Source: Lachnospiraceae bacterium (GTDB lineage: Bacteria; Bacillota; Clostridia; Lachnospirales; Lachnospiraceae). Taken from it: 64,000 nucleotides of DNA. The notes beneath the pieces were generated by a model. The model ran no database searches. It saw nothing but the letters and a program-made list of their open reading frames with translations, and was not told the DNA's origin. Where the stretch lies: positions 218,230 through 282,229 of the forward strand of contig JAFTPP010000003.1 in NCBI GenBank assembly GCA_017463255.1. Direction: 5' to 3'. Each line of letters begins with the position of its first letter. Positions within the stretch are counted from its first letter, which is position 1. Positions 35,154-42,848 of the stretch are shown piece after piece. Both the position numbers and the translations under genes were made by a program.

Positions 35154-35981
35154 TTATACGTGAAAATTCTCTACAACCATTCTGTTCATGCAATGCTTGT
35201 GAGGGATTCCGCCACTGTTACAATCAAAAATCTCTTCTTCGTATTTATGGAACATCCAATCATGATAGTATCGCATGAGTTCTCCGGAATACCAAAGCTC
35301 TTTTCTTATTTCCGCTTCTTCCCTATCGGGTGCAACTTCAATAAATGGTTTTTTGACAAACACATTGATTGCATGTATTCCATTCATGGCCGTATGCTCT
35401 TTCAGGTTCTGAATAAAACCTTCTCTTCGATTTGGTGTAAGGTAATGAAATACTCCGCTTGAGAAAATAATATCATACTCCTCACTTATCTCATATTCAT
35501 TAATATCGGCTTGAAAAAAATTGACATCTACATGATGCAATCGTGCTAACTCCCGTGCTTTCTCCAACCCTTTTTTTGCAGCATCAAACGCAGAAACAAT
35601 ATACCCGTTTTTTGCTAAAAACACGGCATCTTTTCCTTCTCCGCAACCGATATCCAATACCTTGTATGGCTTAACAGGGGGCTTAAGTTTCATAATTTCA
35701 TAACACAGGCTATTCGGTGTAGTCCCCCAATAATATTCCTGACCTTCATACTTTTTTTCATATTCTGTGATTGGTGCGGCTTTATATCCAAGGATTGTAT
35801 CCACTGATGTTTTTAGTACAAATGCCAATTGCGATAATAATAACGTGTCTGGCACTGTCGTTCCATTTTCCCACTTTGAAACAGCTTGAAAGGAAACATT
35901 CAGTTGCTCTGCTAATTTTTGCTGAGTGATTCCCAACTCTTTTCTCTTTGTTGCGATAAAAGTTCCAATATTATGATTCAT
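35154..35981 (-). CDS. HTH-XRE domain fused to a SAM methyltransferase
   Basis: A 275-residue two-domain protein. Residues 1-65 are an XRE helix-turn-helix (IATKRKELGITQQKLAEQL ... VSKWENGTTVPD). Residues about 75-270 are a class I methyltransferase with motif I VLDIGCGEGKDAVFLAKNG, like TehB/tellurite-resistance methyltransferases. AAGGAGATG precedes the ATG. A regulator joined to a small-molecule methyltransferase suggests self-regulation by substrate or SAM. Target of either domain is unknown. Confidence 0.88.
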   Translation of the reverse strand: MNHNIGTFIATKRKELGITQQKLAEQLNVSFQAVSKWENGTTVPDTLLLSQLAFVLKTSVDTILGYKAAPITEYEKKYEGQEYYWGTTPNSLCYEIMKLKPPVKPYKVLDIGCGEGKDAVFLAKNGYIVSAFDAAKKGLEKARELARLHHVDVNFFQADINEYEISEEYDIIFSSGVFHYLTPNRREGFIQNLKEHTAMNGIHAINVFVKKPFIEVAPDREEAEIRKELWYSGELMRYYHDWMFHKYEEEIFDCNSGGIPHKHCMNRMVVENFHV

Positions 35982-36250
35982 GACGCCATCTCCTTATATC
36001 CATTTCTATTATTATCATAAAATTGGCTTACCTATAATTCAATAACTTCCCCAGCGAAAAACACAAATCAATTCAACTCCCGGTTGAAATATAAACTGCC
36101 TGTTATTTATTTGCTATTGCTTTATTACAACTAAGCCTCTACAATTGGAATTTGGCGTTTCGTCAAGCTATAGCTTTCACCCATTCGCCCCTTCCCTTGG
36201 CACTGTGCTATCAACACAAAGAATCTGACTTTTATCCCCACCACTATAAT
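35982..36250. other. Gap with a possible gene fragment
   Basis: No complete gene. On the minus strand at about 36185-36247 a short frame reads GDKSQILCVDSTVPREGAN before a stop; it looks like coding sequence and may be a relic of a lost gene. The stretch AAATTCCAATTGT near 36140 recurs in similar form at 37100 in the next gap. Confidence 0.3.
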
Positions 36251-36997
36251 CTATTTTTTATCGATAGCAAATAAAAATTCCAGCATCATAGCATTTATTT
36301 CATCTATTTGCTCTCCTACAAAATGAGGATGATGCCCTCCATCCTTTACCTCATAAACTTCTGCATTAGGAACTTTTTCTTGTAATTCTGCGCAAGTTCC
36401 AAAGGGGTCATTTTCTCCATTAATAAAGAAAGCCGGACACTTTATCCCACTCCATTCTTCCTCTGTAAGGTTCGGATGCGACTGCCAATCAAAAACTGTT
36501 TTTCTTAAATAAGTTTTCCAGTCACCTTTATGTGCTTCATAATGCCGAAGTTTCATATCTTCAATAAAATCAGTATCATTCCTGCTTATAAGACTTTCCG
36601 GCAAGTAACTCTCTGCTCCATCGGCTCTAGGATATGCGCCCCCACCAATCGTTATAAGACTTTTCACTTTTTCCGGATATTTTGCTGCCATATAACAACC
36701 TACATATGCTCCGCAACTATAACCAATCAAATGGGCACTTTTTATTTCCAATGCATCAAGAAAATTTGCCATATCATCTGCTATCATACGACTATTCCAG
36801 TCTAAATTTGCACACATGGTTCGCCCGTGCCCCCGAAAATCGGGATAAAGACATCTGTAATGACCTGCAAAAGGAAGAATTTGTCCCGAAAAGGCTAATA
36901 AGCCCCTGCTAAAATGACTGTGTAAAAACAGAACAGTCTCTCCTTTTCCAAATTCTTCATAAAACATATTCAAATCATTTAATTTAATGTAAGGCAT
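36251..36997 (-). CDS. Alpha/beta hydrolase
   Basis: A 248-residue alpha/beta hydrolase. Oxyanion region HSHFSRG, nucleophile Ser in GYSCGAYVG (about 92-100), acid near NGENDPFG (Asp about 196) and catalytic His in DGGHHPHF (about 220-224) are all present. FVYP-type epoxide/haloalkane relatives and esterases share this pattern, and the substrate cannot be told. No signal peptide. Single gene with gaps on both sides. Confidence 0.9.
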   Translation of the reverse strand: MPYIKLNDLNMFYEEFGKGETVLFLHSHFSRGLLAFSGQILPFAGHYRCLYPDFRGHGRTMCANLDWNSRMIADDMANFLDALEIKSAHLIGYSCGAYVGCYMAAKYPEKVKSLITIGGGAYPRADGAESYLPESLISRNDTDFIEDMKLRHYEAHKGDWKTYLRKTVFDWQSHPNLTEEEWSGIKCPAFFINGENDPFGTCAELQEKVPNAEVYEVKDGGHHPHFVGEQIDEINAMMLEFLFAIDKK

Positions 36998-37146
36998 TTT
37001 CCTCTGTTCTCTTTCTTTAGTTTCTACCCTTCAATACTTTCCGGATTAAGCAAGAACTCATAAATGTTCACTGTCAAAATCCCGTTCGCTTCCACAAATT
37101 GGAATTTGTCACTCTGACAAACTGAAATGTTGGTATGTTTTGTTCA

Positions 37147-37899
37147 CTATACATTACAGAAGTCGTCCATATTATATAATCCATTTGTCTGGTTAATTAT
37201 CCACTTGGATACTTCAATCGCTCCGTCGGCAAAAGGTTCCCTTGACGATACTTGATGTTTAAATGTTACAACCTCGTCTTTACAATTTGCAAAAATCACT
37301 TCATGTTCTCCAAAGATATTGCCACCTCTAATACTGCAAATGGTTATTTTCTCTCTGTCAATTGTATTGTTTGCATCTAAAAGTGCCTCTTTTATCATCA
37401 ATGCCGTTCCACTAGGTGCATCTTTCTTTTGGTTATGATGATACTCCACTATTTGAATATCTGTATCTAAGCTAATTTTTCTTGCATAAAACTTAACTGT
37501 TTCAATAAAATCATGTAATGCAACACTAAAATTTCCAGACATAAAAACAGGAATATTCGTTGCCAATAGATTGATTTTTTCTATATCCTCTACCGAAAAC
37601 GCAGTTGTTGCTATAATAAGCGGTTTCTGCATTTTCTCATATTTTGAATAGCTACTATTCATAAAAGTTTCTGCATTAGTACAATCGATATAAATATCAC
37701 AATTATTTGCTAATTCTATATCATCTATAATCAGCAATTCACTTTTACCACCAATAAGCTCAGATACACTCCTACCAACAAATGGATTGCCTTTTCTAGC
37801 AACGGCGTAACAAACCTCAACATCTGTGCTTTTTAAAGCATTTGTCATAATAGCACTACCTAATTTACCAGTGCACCCGACTATCGCTATTTTTATCAT
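37147..37899 (-). CDS. dapB: 4-hydroxy-tetrahydrodipicolinate reductase
   Basis: A 250-residue DapB, which reduces the dapA product on the way to lysine and diaminopimelate. N-terminal nucleotide loop GCTGKLGSAI (a variant of GxxGxMG), the substrate signature EYHHNQKKDAPSGTA (about 150-165) and the end GLYNMDDF support it. It is isolated from other lysine genes and its wording departs from housekeeping DapB (YHHNQKK for LHHNQKV), so it could be a second, diverged copy. AAGGAAGG precedes the ATG. Confidence 0.85.
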   Translation of the reverse strand: MIKIAIVGCTGKLGSAIMTNALKSTDVEVCYAVARKGNPFVGRSVSELIGGKSELLIIDDIELANNCDIYIDCTNAETFMNSSYSKYEKMQKPLIIATTAFSVEDIEKINLLATNIPVFMSGNFSVALHDFIETVKFYARKISLDTDIQIVEYHHNQKKDAPSGTALMIKEALLDANNTIDREKITICSIRGGNIFGEHEVIFANCKDEVVTFKHQVSSREPFADGAIEVSKWIINQTNGLYNMDDFCNV

Positions 37900-37968
37900 A
37901 CTTCTATTACCATCCTTCCTTAATTGTCCTCTCTATACAAATGTGAAACTTCAAATTCATGCGTGCTT

Positions 37969-37989
37969 TCAATCTCGCCGCGAGACTGA
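37969..37989. repeat. Intergenic hairpin between Nudix and dapB
   Basis: TCAATCTCG and CGAGACTGA form a nine-base stem with one mismatch around a CCG loop. No T-run follows. It sits in a gap of about 120 bases. Confidence 0.4.
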
Positions 37990-38022
37990 ATTTTTCGTGT
38001 GCTCGAAATTGGGATTTATCTG

Positions 38023-38487
38023 TTACAAACAATACAACGAATAAGGTGCGTCTTTAGTATTGCCTTGATATTCTTTATAGGTTAATCCACTCTCCTTAGA
38101 GATTGCACTTTGTATTAGTTTTTTTGTAAGCTCTGGAACGTCGTTTCTTGATAATGCCTCGTCGATAGCTATCCATAAAACTTCACTGTTCTCATCGTTA
38201 TCAGAACACGCTTCGCCCGAAATATATTCAGCACGAAATGCAATATACCAATCATGCATATTGAATCTAACACCAATAATATTCGTCGGCTTGACTTTGA
38301 TTTGCGTTTCTTCTATATATTCACGTACCAATGCCTCTTGCGGTGTTTCTCCAAAATTCACATAACCACCTGGAATAATAAGCTTTCCTTCCCCGCCACC
38401 ATAAGTGTGACGCGCAAGCAATACTTTATCCTCTCTAATGACTACTCCAGTAACACTTTGTCCTCTGTTTGTATTTTCATTATTCAT
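38023..38487 (-). CDS. Nudix hydrolase
   Basis: A 154-residue Nudix pyrophosphohydrolase. The 23-residue box is intact: GGYVNFGETPQEALVREYIEE then T (about 42-64), with the metal-binding REYIEE core. ADP-ribose or nucleotide-like substrates are typical but none is indicated. Single gene with hairpin-bearing gaps on both sides. Confidence 0.92.
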   Translation of the reverse strand: MNNENTNRGQSVTGVVIREDKVLLARHTYGGGEGKLIIPGGYVNFGETPQEALVREYIEETQIKVKPTNIIGVRFNMHDWYIAFRAEYISGEACSDNDENSEVLWIAIDEALSRNDVPELTKKLIQSAISKESGLTYKEYQGNTKDAPYSLYCL

Positions 38488-38536
38488 AATAAAAACCTTT
38501 CTAAATTCAAAGTTATTGCTTTCTTAAAAGCCCATA

Positions 38537-38595
38537 CAATTGAACCTACGTTCAATTGTCATCGCTCGCAAAAGAGCTCGCTCAATTCAAGTTTA
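38537..38595. repeat. Intergenic hairpins upstream of the Nudix gene
   Basis: CAATTGAAC and GTTCAATTG pair perfectly over a four-base loop (about 38537-38558). A second stem CTCGC/GAGC lies directly after. The pair covers most of the gap to the HAD gene. Confidence 0.45.
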
Positions 38596-39747
38596 TCTAT
38601 CCAATATCATTCTTAACTCTTGTAAATTAGAAATAACGTAATCCGGCTTTTCTAACTCAGAACCGGGCGTTCTTAATTGGTTGAATCCCTGTTTTATTAG
38701 GGCAGATTTCATTCCCAGCCTGTTAGCAGGGGCAATATCATTATCAAACCTGTCGCCAACCATCATCGCATTCTGTGGCATACAGTTCGCTCTATTAAGC
38801 GCACTTTCAAATATCTTAAGGTCAGGCTTTGCAACTCCCTCTTCTGCTGACGCAATTACTAAATCTATGTATCTAAGAATACCAAATTTTTCTAAACGTT
38901 CTGCCGTTCCCAATGACTGATTGGCAATAATACCTATTTTGTATTTAGAATGAAGCTCTTTCAGACACTCCTCTACCCCCGGGTACAAATACTCATCCTC
39001 ATGATACCATCTGGGACGCTCTAATCCGAAATGTCTTAACGCCTCTCTATCCCCCTTCTTATTTTGTCTGTAATAATCTAACATTATATTATAAAACATC
39101 TCATAGGTGATGTCTGTTCCCTGTATTGCAGTCCTAATCCGGTGGTCATAGGCTTTACTCTCATCAACCAGAGTGGAACCTACATCGAAAAAAATCCACT
39201 CTATACCAGTGGCTCGATACTTATCTATGGTTTCATCACTCCATACATGGGCTTCGATATATCGTTCCGGTCCATATCTCCCATCATCGTTCCAGTCCTG
39301 AGGCAAACCATACTTGTCAATAATTTTTAATATTTCGTCATAAGTATAAAGCTGTTTGCGATACTCTTTTCCATCAGTAATCGCAGTGCTAAACGTAGGC
39401 ATGGAATCACCATACGTAAAGGAAACGGTACTTAAATCAAATTCCTCAATGGGAATCTTGACACATCCACTGTTTTCATGCCAGGTGCTTAGCCATGGAC
39501 TATGCCCTATTACCATATAATGAGGTGCCTCTCGTTTTATAACTCCACCCTTCTTTATAAACTCTGCTTTGAGAATATTCTCACAATTACGTCTATACTC
39601 CACATACTTGTCGTGTCTTCCTGCCGCTTGAGAATTAGGTTTTGTTTCTTTTATATTCCGAAGAACATTGTTAGCTTCCTCTATTGATAAATCAGACATA
39701 CTGACAAATGGTCCGATTGTTTTATCAAAATAATGATATAAATACAT
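38593..39747 (-). CDS. HAD hydrolase with an N-terminal 180-residue partner domain
   Basis: A 384-residue fusion. The C-terminal half (about 180-384) is a HAD phosphatase: FFDVGSTL (motif I with Asp; the usual second Asp is replaced by Gly-Ser), IIANQS (motif II region), KPDLKIF (motif III Lys) and VGDRFDNDI (motif IV). The N-terminal 175 residues (IGPFVSMSDL, MVIGHSPWLSTW, SFTYGDSMPTFS, YDEILKII) form a conserved-looking domain I do not know. GGGAGGCG precedes the start. The absent second motif-I Asp (DVG) suggests altered acid-base chemistry. Confidence 0.8.
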   Translation of the reverse strand: MYLYHYFDKTIGPFVSMSDLSIEEANNVLRNIKETKPNSQAAGRHDKYVEYRRNCENILKAEFIKKGGVIKREAPHYMVIGHSPWLSTWHENSGCVKIPIEEFDLSTVSFTYGDSMPTFSTAITDGKEYRKQLYTYDEILKIIDKYGLPQDWNDDGRYGPERYIEAHVWSDETIDKYRATGIEWIFFDVGSTLVDESKAYDHRIRTAIQGTDITYEMFYNIMLDYYRQNKKGDREALRHFGLERPRWYHEDEYLYPGVEECLKELHSKYKIGIIANQSLGTAERLEKFGILRYIDLVIASAEEGVAKPDLKIFESALNRANCMPQNAMMVGDRFDNDIAPANRLGMKSALIKQGFNQLRTPGSELEKPDYVISNLQELRMILDR

Positions 39748-39805
39748 AGCTATCGCCTCCCATCACGAACACTACCTTTTTCCATTCTACCACAAAGTCC
39801 TCTGA

Positions 39806-39834
39806 TTGACACCATTATCCTTCTTCTCTATAAT
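39806..39834 (+). promoter_or_regulatory. Consensus sigma-A promoter of the TrmH-like gene
   Basis: TTGACA (39806-39811), 17 bases, TATAAT (39829-39834): both boxes match the consensus completely. It lies 26 bases before the start codon. Confidence 0.85.
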
Positions 39835-39860
39835 ATCCCTAAAAAGAAACGGAGACTCTC

Positions 39861-40688
39861 ATGGCAAACATTATCAAAATAACAGACTTGATGGCACCGG
39901 AACTTGATATCTACGCTCGCCTTAACGAAAATCAATTGCTGCATTATTATGAACCGGACACCGGGATTTTCATTGCTGAAAGTCCTAATGTAATTATCCG
40001 TGCCCTGAATGCCGGATATGAACCGCTTTCTATTTTGTTAGAGGAAAAAGAGATTGAAAGTGACGCAAAGGAAATTATTGAACTTTGTGACAACATTCCT
40101 ATTTTTACTGCTAAACTTGATGTACTTACAAAACTCACCGGTTTCCAATTGACCCGTGGTCTTCTTTGTGCCATGTATCGCAAGACCCTGCCAAGTATAT
40201 CCGATGTCTGTAAAAATGCTAAAAGAATTGTAATTTTAGAAAATGTTATGAATCCAACAAATGTTGGAGCAATTTTCCGTAGTGCTGCTGCCCTGAATAT
40301 GGACGCTGTTTTATTAACTCACGGTTGCGCAGACCCACTCTATCGCCGTGCTTCAAGAGTCAGCATGGGAACGGTATTCCAAATTCCCTGGACATATATC
40401 GGTAATGATACAAAGGATTGGTATGAATCCGGTATGGATATGATAAAAGAACAAGGCTTTAAAACCGTTGCTATGGCTTTACGTAAAGATTCCCTGAATG
40501 TTGATGATCCGCGTCTTATGTCAGAAGAAAAGCTTGCCATCATACTTGGTACAGAAGGTGATGGACTTGCAGACAGCACCATTAATGACTGTGATTACAC
40601 TGTATGTATTCCCATGTCTCATGGTGTTGATTCCCTAAATGTGGCAGCTGCCAGCGCTGTGGCTTTTTGGCAACTTGGGAAGCGATAG
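39861..40688 (+). CDS. TrmH/SpoU-family RNA 2'-O-methyltransferase
   Basis: A 275-residue SPOUT methyltransferase. Motif 1 ENVMNPTNVGAIFRSAAAL (about 131-149), motif 2 LGTEGDGL (about 229-236) and motif 3 IPMSHGVDSLNVAAASAVA (about 250-268) form the knotted SAM site. The N-terminal 115 residues are a substrate-recognition domain. It would methylate a ribose in tRNA or rRNA; which one is unclear. It has the best promoter in the window and a long terminator hairpin begins in its last codons. Confidence 0.92.
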   Translation: MANIIKITDLMAPELDIYARLNENQLLHYYEPDTGIFIAESPNVIIRALNAGYEPLSILLEEKEIESDAKEIIELCDNIPIFTAKLDVLTKLTGFQLTRGLLCAMYRKTLPSISDVCKNAKRIVILENVMNPTNVGAIFRSAAALNMDAVLLTHGCADPLYRRASRVSMGTVFQIPWTYIGNDTKDWYESGMDMIKEQGFKTVAMALRKDSLNVDDPRLMSEEKLAIILGTEGDGLADSTINDCDYTVCIPMSHGVDSLNVAAASAVAFWQLGKR

Positions 40689-40742
40689 CAAAACGCGTGG
40701 CTTCAGGGTTTTTGCCCTCCACGGAATTTGCATCGCTTTTAT
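40681..40742 (+). terminator. Long nested terminator of the TrmH-like gene
   Basis: AGCGAT(A)GCAAA pairs with TTTGCATCGCT, and inside CGTGG/CCACG and AGGG/CCCT continue the stem; TTTTATTG follows. The hairpin starts within the stop region of the gene. Confidence 0.7.
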
Positions 40743-40780
40743 TGTTTAAACCTTCTCTATATACCAGCTATCACATAATA

Positions 40781-41458
40781 TTATTTAAGTCGTTTTTCTT
40801 CCAAGCTCTTTAAAAATGGCTTTTTTAATTCCTGCGGCTTATAAAAGAATTTTTCTTCTGACTTGCTAAGTCTTTTCTCTTCTCTCTTTATCTTTAAAAG
40901 TTCCATAGAGCAAACAAAATCAGCAACTTGTAACAACCGATATTTCTGTGGCTCTGCTTTTCTGAATTCCACCTCATTAAACAAGACCGATAATACCGCA
41001 TTAAGTATTGCACTAAGTTCTACTTGTCCATTATCATAATACACAATGACTTTATCAAATTGCTCAAAATATGTAGAATGCCTTGCTATCATCCTAGCAA
41101 TTTCTTTTGACAATCGACCAGACAAAGCAATCTTATCCCTAGCTTCTTTACGATTTACAACAACGGTATCGTGATGAATATCGCACTTATTGTAAAAGTA
41201 CAACATTTTATATAATAATTTTCTACGTTCTTCCATAGTATACGTTGCAAAAATTTGTTCGCGACGTATTACTGGTCCTGTATGAATATACTCTAAATCG
41301 AATCCCGATACACGTACGCTCTCTTCCAGTTTTTCTATTTCATTGGATATGTCTACTGCTTGATTATGAAATACCATTGTTACCAAATAATATGACGGTC
41401 TTTCTTTAACCTCACCAAAATCTCCTGATTCATCAATAAAAATACTCAATTCACTCAC
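40781..41458 (-). CDS. DUF3800 protein (RNase H-like fold)
   Basis: A 225-residue DUF3800 protein. The signature FIDESGDF (residues 7-14) gives the acidic cluster, and VIVYYDNGQ (about 140) and LLQVADFVCS (about 185-194) supply later acids, as expected for an RNase H-like nuclease fold. It starts with GTG at 41458, with GGGGG seven bases upstream. Function of the family is unknown; it is often found in mobile and defence contexts. Directly upstream lies a structured RNA with its own promoter and terminator; DUF3800 genes are known from motif surveys to have such RNA elements nearby. I judge the gene certain and the pairing likely. Confidence 0.9.
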   Translation of the reverse strand: MSELSIFIDESGDFGEVKERPSYYLVTMVFHNQAVDISNEIEKLEESVRVSGFDLEYIHTGPVIRREQIFATYTMEERRKLLYKMLYFYNKCDIHHDTVVVNRKEARDKIALSGRLSKEIARMIARHSTYFEQFDKVIVYYDNGQVELSAILNAVLSVLFNEVEFRKAEPQKYRLLQVADFVCSMELLKIKREEKRLSKSEEKFFYKPQELKKPFLKSLEEKRLK

Positions 41459-41490
41459 ACAAACGCCCCCATAGTTTTAAGTATTTCATA

Positions 41491-41520
41491 GTAAAAAAAA
41501 CGGCGGGAACTTCTCCCGCC
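41491..41520 (-). terminator. Terminator hairpin of the DUF3800-associated RNA
   Basis: GGCGGGA/TCCCGCC stem of seven GC-rich pairs, followed on the minus strand by a G and eight T residues. It lies 33 bases before the DUF3800 start codon, so it must end most transcripts before the gene unless bypassed. Confidence 0.85.
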
Positions 41521-41581
41521 TACGGTGGTCCAAAGAGTTTTCACCCAGACCAAAACTGTAATGACATTACAGTTTATCTCT
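41491..41581 (-). ncRNA. Structured RNA upstream of the DUF3800 gene
   Basis: Read on the minus strand, the predicted transcript begins near 41581 and ends in a T8 run near 41491, about 90 nt. Three stems: P1 AAACTGTAAT with ATTACAGTTT around a three-base loop (41553-41575); P2 GGTC with GACC enclosing GGGT-GAAA-ACTC, a GNRA-type tetraloop (about 41527-41550); P3 GGCGGGA with TCCCGCC (41502-41520), then T8. A -35/-10 pair lies just upstream. Established motif surveys describe DUF3800-associated RNA classes; which class this belongs to, if any, is not known. It could instead be a leader attenuator for DUF3800. Confidence 0.7.
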
Positions 41582-41587
41582 ATGCAA

Positions 41588-41616
41588 ATCTTAACAAAAA
41601 TATTCCTATTAATCAA
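41588..41616 (-). promoter_or_regulatory. Promoter of the DUF3800-associated RNA
   Basis: Minus-strand TTGATT (41611-41616), 17 bases, TAAGAT (41588-41593). The expected start about seven bases on is immediately before stem P1. Confidence 0.5.
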
Positions 41617-41658
41617 TACTTAATATAGAAAACTTTCTAAATATATTGCTATCATTCT

Positions 41659-41793
41659 TTATGTATCCGTTTCCTTACATTCAAATTTGGTACGTGTAAA
41701 TGACCAGAACTTTGAGAAATTGAATTCATAGCATTTCCCCTGCCCTCTTACAAGCATACATTCATTTCTGGAAATATCATGCGTATTAAACAC
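41659..41793 (-). CDS. Small 44-residue protein of unknown function
   Basis: A minus-strand GTG start at 41793 has GGAGG eight bases upstream. The protein begins MFNTHDISRNECMLVRGQG and continues with an aromatic/basic stretch (KFWSFTRTKFECK), 44 residues in all. Three Cys residues could bind metal. Codon use looks coding. It follows the GNAT gene by 13 bases and precedes the DUF3800 RNA promoter. I do not recognise it; it may be a partner of DUF3800 or belong to the GNAT operon. Confidence 0.55.
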   Translation of the reverse strand: MFNTHDISRNECMLVRGQGKCYEFNFSKFWSFTRTKFECKETDT

Positions 41794-41806
41794 TTTATCA
41801 TCCTCC

Positions 41807-42334
41807 TTACTTCGTTATTTCATCCACCATCTCTAATTCCAAAACACTCCACATTTCCCCGCAAACTTGGCACATGATTTTTTCAGGCAGTTTCACATCC
41901 TTAAAGCCTGCTGATTTGTAGCAATAATAAGCCGGCATATTATTTTCAAACACTCCCAGAGTGACTTTTTTAACTTTAAGTATCTCAAAAGCATATTTGA
42001 GTGCTAGTTTTAGCATCTCTTTTCCATATCCCATGCCCCTTTTGGAATCGTCCACAATGACAAAGCCGAAACGTAAAGTGGTTTTTTCTTCATCTGTAAA
42101 TCGCATAATTAAATGTCCCACAACTCCACTCTCATCAAAAGCGGTCATCGGATAAAAATTATCCTCCTTGCTGCAATCTCCATTGCATTCCAAGTATTTA
42201 TAATTCATATCATCTTCCGTAATGGGAAAAGACTCATAACGGTCAGATGTCCATTTTCTAAAGCTAATTTCATCCTTGCACCACGACACAATGGTCTTTG
42301 CATCGCATGCTTTGTATGGTCTAAGTCTAAGCAT
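41807..42334 (-). CDS. GNAT N-acetyltransferase
   Basis: A 175-residue acetyltransferase of the RimJ/RimL-like group: the start LRLRPYKACDAKTIVSWCKDE, the acetyl-CoA loop KRGMGYGKEMLKLALKYA (about 95-112) and YYCYKSAGFK are clear. It may acylate a small molecule or protein N-terminus. The start overlaps the end of the upstream Nudix gene by eight bases, so a Nudix-GNAT pair is co-translated. Confidence 0.9.
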   Translation of the reverse strand: MLRLRPYKACDAKTIVSWCKDEISFRKWTSDRYESFPITEDDMNYKYLECNGDCSKEDNFYPMTAFDESGVVGHLIMRFTDEEKTTLRFGFVIVDDSKRGMGYGKEMLKLALKYAFEILKVKKVTLGVFENNMPAYYCYKSAGFKDVKLPEKIMCQVCGEMWSVLELEMVDEITK

Positions 42335-42848
42335 ATTCCTTCCTCACAATTTCTAATACCTTGTTTTCTCTTTCCACCATTCCCATAAAAGTCTGAATAT
42401 CCCCTTTTTCTTTATGGTCTGCATTTTCATTAATCTCAATTGCATGTAAAGGGGACACAAATTCCAGTGTAAACTGTTCTTCCTCCTCATAATCGTCAAG
42501 GCTCTGGGAAACAACCTGTTCTTCTACATCACATAAAAAATAATAATTATCCTGGATAAAAATATCTTCAAATCTGCCTTTTTCAATCCGACGCACATAT
42601 CCAAACTCTTTTATGGATTCTTTAATAACAATCAATCCGCTTTCTTCCCGCACTTCACGAATTAAAGTATCCTCATAGGATTCTCCCGGTTCAATACCGC
42701 CCCCCGGAAGCTTATAATAGTCATATTTCAGGCTGTGCATCATGGCTATTTTGCCATCCTTCATGATAATTCCTCTAACGGATGGGCGTATAAATACACT
42801 ACCATCTTTCTTATAATTTTTCTTATCGATTGTAAATAATTCTCTCAT
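42327..42848 (-). CDS. Nudix hydrolase
   Basis: A 173-residue Nudix protein. I start it at 42848 (MRELFTIDKKNY), where GGGAGGA lies just upstream; the longer reading would run further into the upstream gene. The Nudix box GGGIEPGESYEDTLIREVREE (about 62-82) is intact. Its start overlaps the end of the Nudix-GNAT fusion gene by 26 bases. Likely substrates are damaged or regulatory nucleotides, not determined. Confidence 0.88.
   Translation of the reverse strand: MRELFTIDKKNYKKDGSVFIRPSVRGIIMKDGKIAMMHSLKYDYYKLPGGGIEPGESYEDTLIREVREESGLIVIKESIKEFGYVRRIEKGRFEDIFIQDNYYFLCDVEEQVVSQSLDDYEEEEQFTLEFVSPLHAIEINENADHKEKGDIQTFMGMVERENKVLEIVRKEYA

Noticed and set aside
33600..39800. Classic integron cassette array
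   Set aside because: No integrase is seen and the gap hairpins lack matching attC-type ends; kept only as a general cassette-like pattern.
41553..41575. The AAACTGTAAT palindrome as a protein operator
   Set aside because: It lies just after a promoter and forms the first stem of a hairpin series ending in a terminator, so an RNA stem is the better reading; an operator role is not excluded.
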